Assembly: GCA_036266155.1 (NCBI GenBank)
Contig: DATANR010000129.1
Span: 1 to 9,144, forward strand
DNA length: 9,144 nt
From: SIAJ01 sp036266155
Lineage (GTDB): Bacteria > Planctomycetota > Planctomycetia > Gemmatales > Gemmataceae
Direction: 5' to 3'
Shown here: positions 8,601 through 9,144 of the stretch, piece by piece
How positions within the stretch are numbered: position 1 is the stretch's first letter
Layout: each line of letters opens with the position of its first letter
Position numbers and translations under genes: made by a program
The notes under the pieces: model-generated
Database searches by the model: none
Told to the model about the DNA's origin: nothing
The model's input: only the letters and a program-made list of their open reading frames with translations

Positions 8601-9071
8601 CATGTCATCGAAGGCCCCAATTGGCGTGACGATCTTTCCGCCGCTGCCGAAACTCGTGTCCGGCGAACCGTCGGTGTTGTACCGAGCCAGCGCAAAATCA
8701 GCGTTGCCACCTGTCATCGAATAGCCGGCCGCAACGATCTGACCGGACTGATCGAGCGCAATCGCCTGGATGAAATCATCTCCCGACCCGATGGCCGTAA
8801 TCACTTTGCCGCCAGACCCAAAACTGGTGTCGAGCGCGCCGTTGGAGTCGTATCGAGAGAGAGCGAAGTCGTAATTCGTACCGTTGAATGCCCAGCCGCC
8901 GACGACATAACGACCTGACGCGTCAACCTTGACCGATCTGGCTTCGTCTCTCCCCGGCCCCATCGAAGTTAGAGCAATCCCACCCGGGCCGAACAGAGAG
9001 TCCAATTGTCCCGCCGCCGGCGTGATGCGTTCACTGAGCGATTCCAATTTGAGGAGAGCACGACGCGGCAT
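5637..9071 (-). CDS. Giant surface protein: delta-60 repeats, cadherin/Ig-like domains and RTX repeats
   Basis: The protein has 1144 aa from ATG 9069-9071, chosen because GGAG lies 7 nt upstream and the N-terminus then reads M-P-R-R-A-L-L-K-L-E-S-L-S-E-R-I-T-P-A. This resembles the short basic LE-x-LE-x-R-x-x-P-A leader seen on many planctomycete surface proteins. The frame also stays open upstream through TTG 9110 to the window edge. Domains in order: seven delta-60 repeats at 23-429; a cadherin-like domain at about 430-559 ending in A-V-N-D-A-P; an uncharacterised adhesin-type module at about 564-718 (G-W-Q-Y-S-S-D-N-G-T-T-W-F); two He_PIG-like domains at about 719-811 and 812-910; a β-rich stretch at 911-985; eight RTX nonapeptides at 986-1057; and an 87-residue C-terminal module. 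RTX repeats bind calcium in the β-roll fold, and the other modules are typical of adhesins. I infer an extracellular or surface-attached protein. There is no classical signal peptide, and no secretion genes are in the window. Ligand and function are unknown. Confidence 0.88.
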   Translation of the reverse strand: MPRRALLKLESLSERITPAAGQLDSLFGPGGIALTSMGPGRDEARSVKVDASGRYVVGGWAFNGTNYDFALSRYDSNGALDTSFGSGGKVITAIGSGDDFIQAIALDQSGQIVAAGYSMTGGNADFALARYNTDGSPDTSFGSGGKIVTPIGAFDDMAYAIAIDSVQRIVVGGSSSDGSVNHFGIARYTPSGALDSSFGSGGKVTTVLESFDDEIYDVAIDSSDRIVAVGTSNRGPVWDFAVARYDVNGSLDPTFDGDGVALTPIGLYAYAYGVAIDDVGRIVVGGHSFDNSNNNMALARYLPNGTLDSTFDDDGYLTVSSGPNSYIHTITIDSSGRIIAAGNENTGGHLSGNQVVGGQWYTTVERFNSNGTLDASFDGDGKVVTQTGVGQLALTRNVAIDAQGRVIVAGFASNGTNDDFFIARYLGEPFSVVATNSSMSFVEDSPSLTVDAGLDFSDSPNANLVGATVSIGNYVRSEDVLSFTPQGGISANFDNVAGVLTLSGSAPLANYQAELRSLTYTNTSQSPTELDRTITITVDDGEATQNLASASYTIHVVAVNDAPSFTADGVLFAILQANTTSLGQEIAGLFAGHFADPDSGSSLSGIAVVGNTANAVSEGGWQYSSDNGTTWFDIGAVADDATALALAASTRIRFVLVLSFTGEPTPLSVRAMDDTFAGAFTSGAARQTVDVTINGGSTPIAGTITPIRTTVFPIGTTGNNAPVLSGVPVSANIDEGQSLSFTANGFDPDLAPVLTFSLDSAPATATIDPDTGAFSWLTTEADGPDTFIFNVQVSDGLATTTKTITVLVREVNTAPTLANVPATANIVRGDTLSFTATATDSDILNGNGNALTFSLVGAPAGASIDPDTGDFTWTPTEAIASGDHTFTVRVVDDGVPAKNDTQSITVTLSNSLLDNGDLLIGGTTGNDTVTVNPAHDPTKVTVKLNGVKLGDFDLAAITGSIIVRTGAGADKVTISSKITKPALLDGGPGNDALTGGAGDDTILGGGGDDKLTGGKGNNVMVGGDGNDTLAGGAGRDVLIGSKGKDKLLGGSGDDLLIAGFTDFDTDVSALNDIFVEWNSGADYPTRIAHLTSGSGANGTTYLTISTVHDDGIKDVLVGAAGTDWFFVSALDTLDLKMGEQKVTV
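5901..6116 (-). repeat. Eight tandem RTX nonapeptide units (27-bp period)
   Basis: Eight consecutive nine-residue units of the G-G-x-G-x-D-x-L-x type fill exactly 216 bp without gaps (residues 986-1057). The first three and the last are good calcium-binding units. Unit 4 has Asn in place of the usual Asp at position 6, unit 6 has Arg before the Asp, and unit 7 has Ser for the second Gly and Lys on both sides of the fourth Gly. At DNA level the array is a GC-rich stretch with a 27-bp period. Confidence 0.92.
6342..6917 (-). repeat. Tandem pair of He_PIG/cadherin-like domains
   Basis: Two successive domains of about 95 residues share the same outline. Each starts with N-x-A-P, continues with V-P-x-x-A-N-I and L-S-F-T-A, and contains L-T-F-S-L followed by I-D-P-D-T-G-x-F-x-W. 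They occupy about 6639-6917 and 6342-6638. The likeness is clear at protein level and visible in the DNA around the I-D-P-D-T-G motif, so this is probably an internal duplication. Such domains serve as spacers or ligand-binding modules in bacterial surface proteins. Confidence 0.7.
7785..9005 (-). repeat. Seven tandem delta-60 repeats
   Basis: Seven units begin with L-D-x-S/T-F (P-D in unit 3, L-D-S-L-F in unit 1), followed by a G-rich turn, a hydrophobic strand ending in I-D-x-x-x-R-I-V, and a D-F-A-L-A-R-Y-like segment. Units 1-4 and 7 are exactly 57 residues long, unit 5 is 56, and unit 6 is 66 because of a Gly-rich insertion. They follow each other without linkers. The family is known as the delta-60 repeat (TIGR02608) and is common in Myxococcota and Planctomycetota. 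Function is unknown. Confidence 0.9.
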
Positions 9072-9090
9072 GAATGGTCTCCGGCGGCGA
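9072..9090 (-). promoter_or_regulatory. Ribosome-binding site for the RTX/delta-60 gene
   Basis: On the minus strand a GGAG sits 7 nt before ATG 9071, at about 9079-9082. It decides the start in favour of this ATG over the upstream TTG at 9110, which has no purine-rich site in front of it. Confidence 0.55.
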
Positions 9091-9144
9091 GTGAGTTCGC
9101 GGCTGTTCAATGGCGGGGGTGCGCGGACATGGCCGCGGAGGAGG

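Noticed and set aside
5637..9071. RTX protein as a haemolysin or leukotoxin
   Set aside because: There is no pore-forming or acylation region, and no type I secretion genes are nearby. The other modules are adhesin-like.
9110..9144. ATG at 9110 on the plus strand as the start of a divergent gene
   Set aside because: Only about 11 codons are visible, with low-complexity Gly/Arg content and no ribosome-binding site, so nothing can be concluded.

Overview
The window looks like the chromosome of a GC-rich planctomycete (Planctomycetota), of the Pirellula/Gemmata type. Three neighbouring genes encode families that are strongly expanded in that phylum: DUF1501, DUF1552, and the multi-domain DUF1587/1592/1588/1585 exported cytochromes. 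The fourth gene carries a delta-60 repeat array, Ig/cadherin-like modules, RTX repeats and an N-terminus of the planctomycete surface-protein kind. No rRNA, tRNA, CRISPR array, insertion sequence or phage gene was seen.

Layout. Positions 1-690 (+) hold the 3' part of a DUF1501 gene that begins before the window. It converges on a minus-strand pair, with a 28-nt gap that contains an imperfect palindrome (691-720). The pair is a very large di-haem, cytochrome-type DUF1592-family gene (5439 down to 2047) followed after 59 nt by a DUF1552 gene with a Tat-like signal (1987 down to 719). They are probably one operon. A 188- to 197-nt non-coding gap follows, with a weak promoter candidate. Then comes a giant minus-strand surface-protein gene (about 9071 down to 5637): seven delta-60 repeats, a cadherin-like domain, two He_PIG-like domains, eight RTX nonapeptides and a C-terminal module. 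The last ~70 nt hold its ribosome-binding site and nothing else recognisable.

How the genes may work together. The DUF1592-type protein and the DUF1552 protein are a recurrent pair in planctomycetes, both predicted to be exported. The first has haem-binding motifs near both ends. Their biochemical role is not established. The DUF1501 protein normally belongs to a comparable pair whose partner (commonly a DUF1549/DUF1553 cytochrome protein) would lie left of the window, so two analogous exported systems may meet tail to tail here. The RTX/delta-60 protein is probably an independent cell-surface or secreted, calcium-dependent protein.

All four genes belong to recognisable families, and I see no convincing evidence of a wholly new system. 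The points most worth a second look are the near-perfect 57-residue periodicity of the seven delta-60 units (a possible closed seven-bladed propeller), the ~500-residue central region of the DUF1592-type protein that its usual domains do not explain, and the base-composition shift inside the RTX gene.
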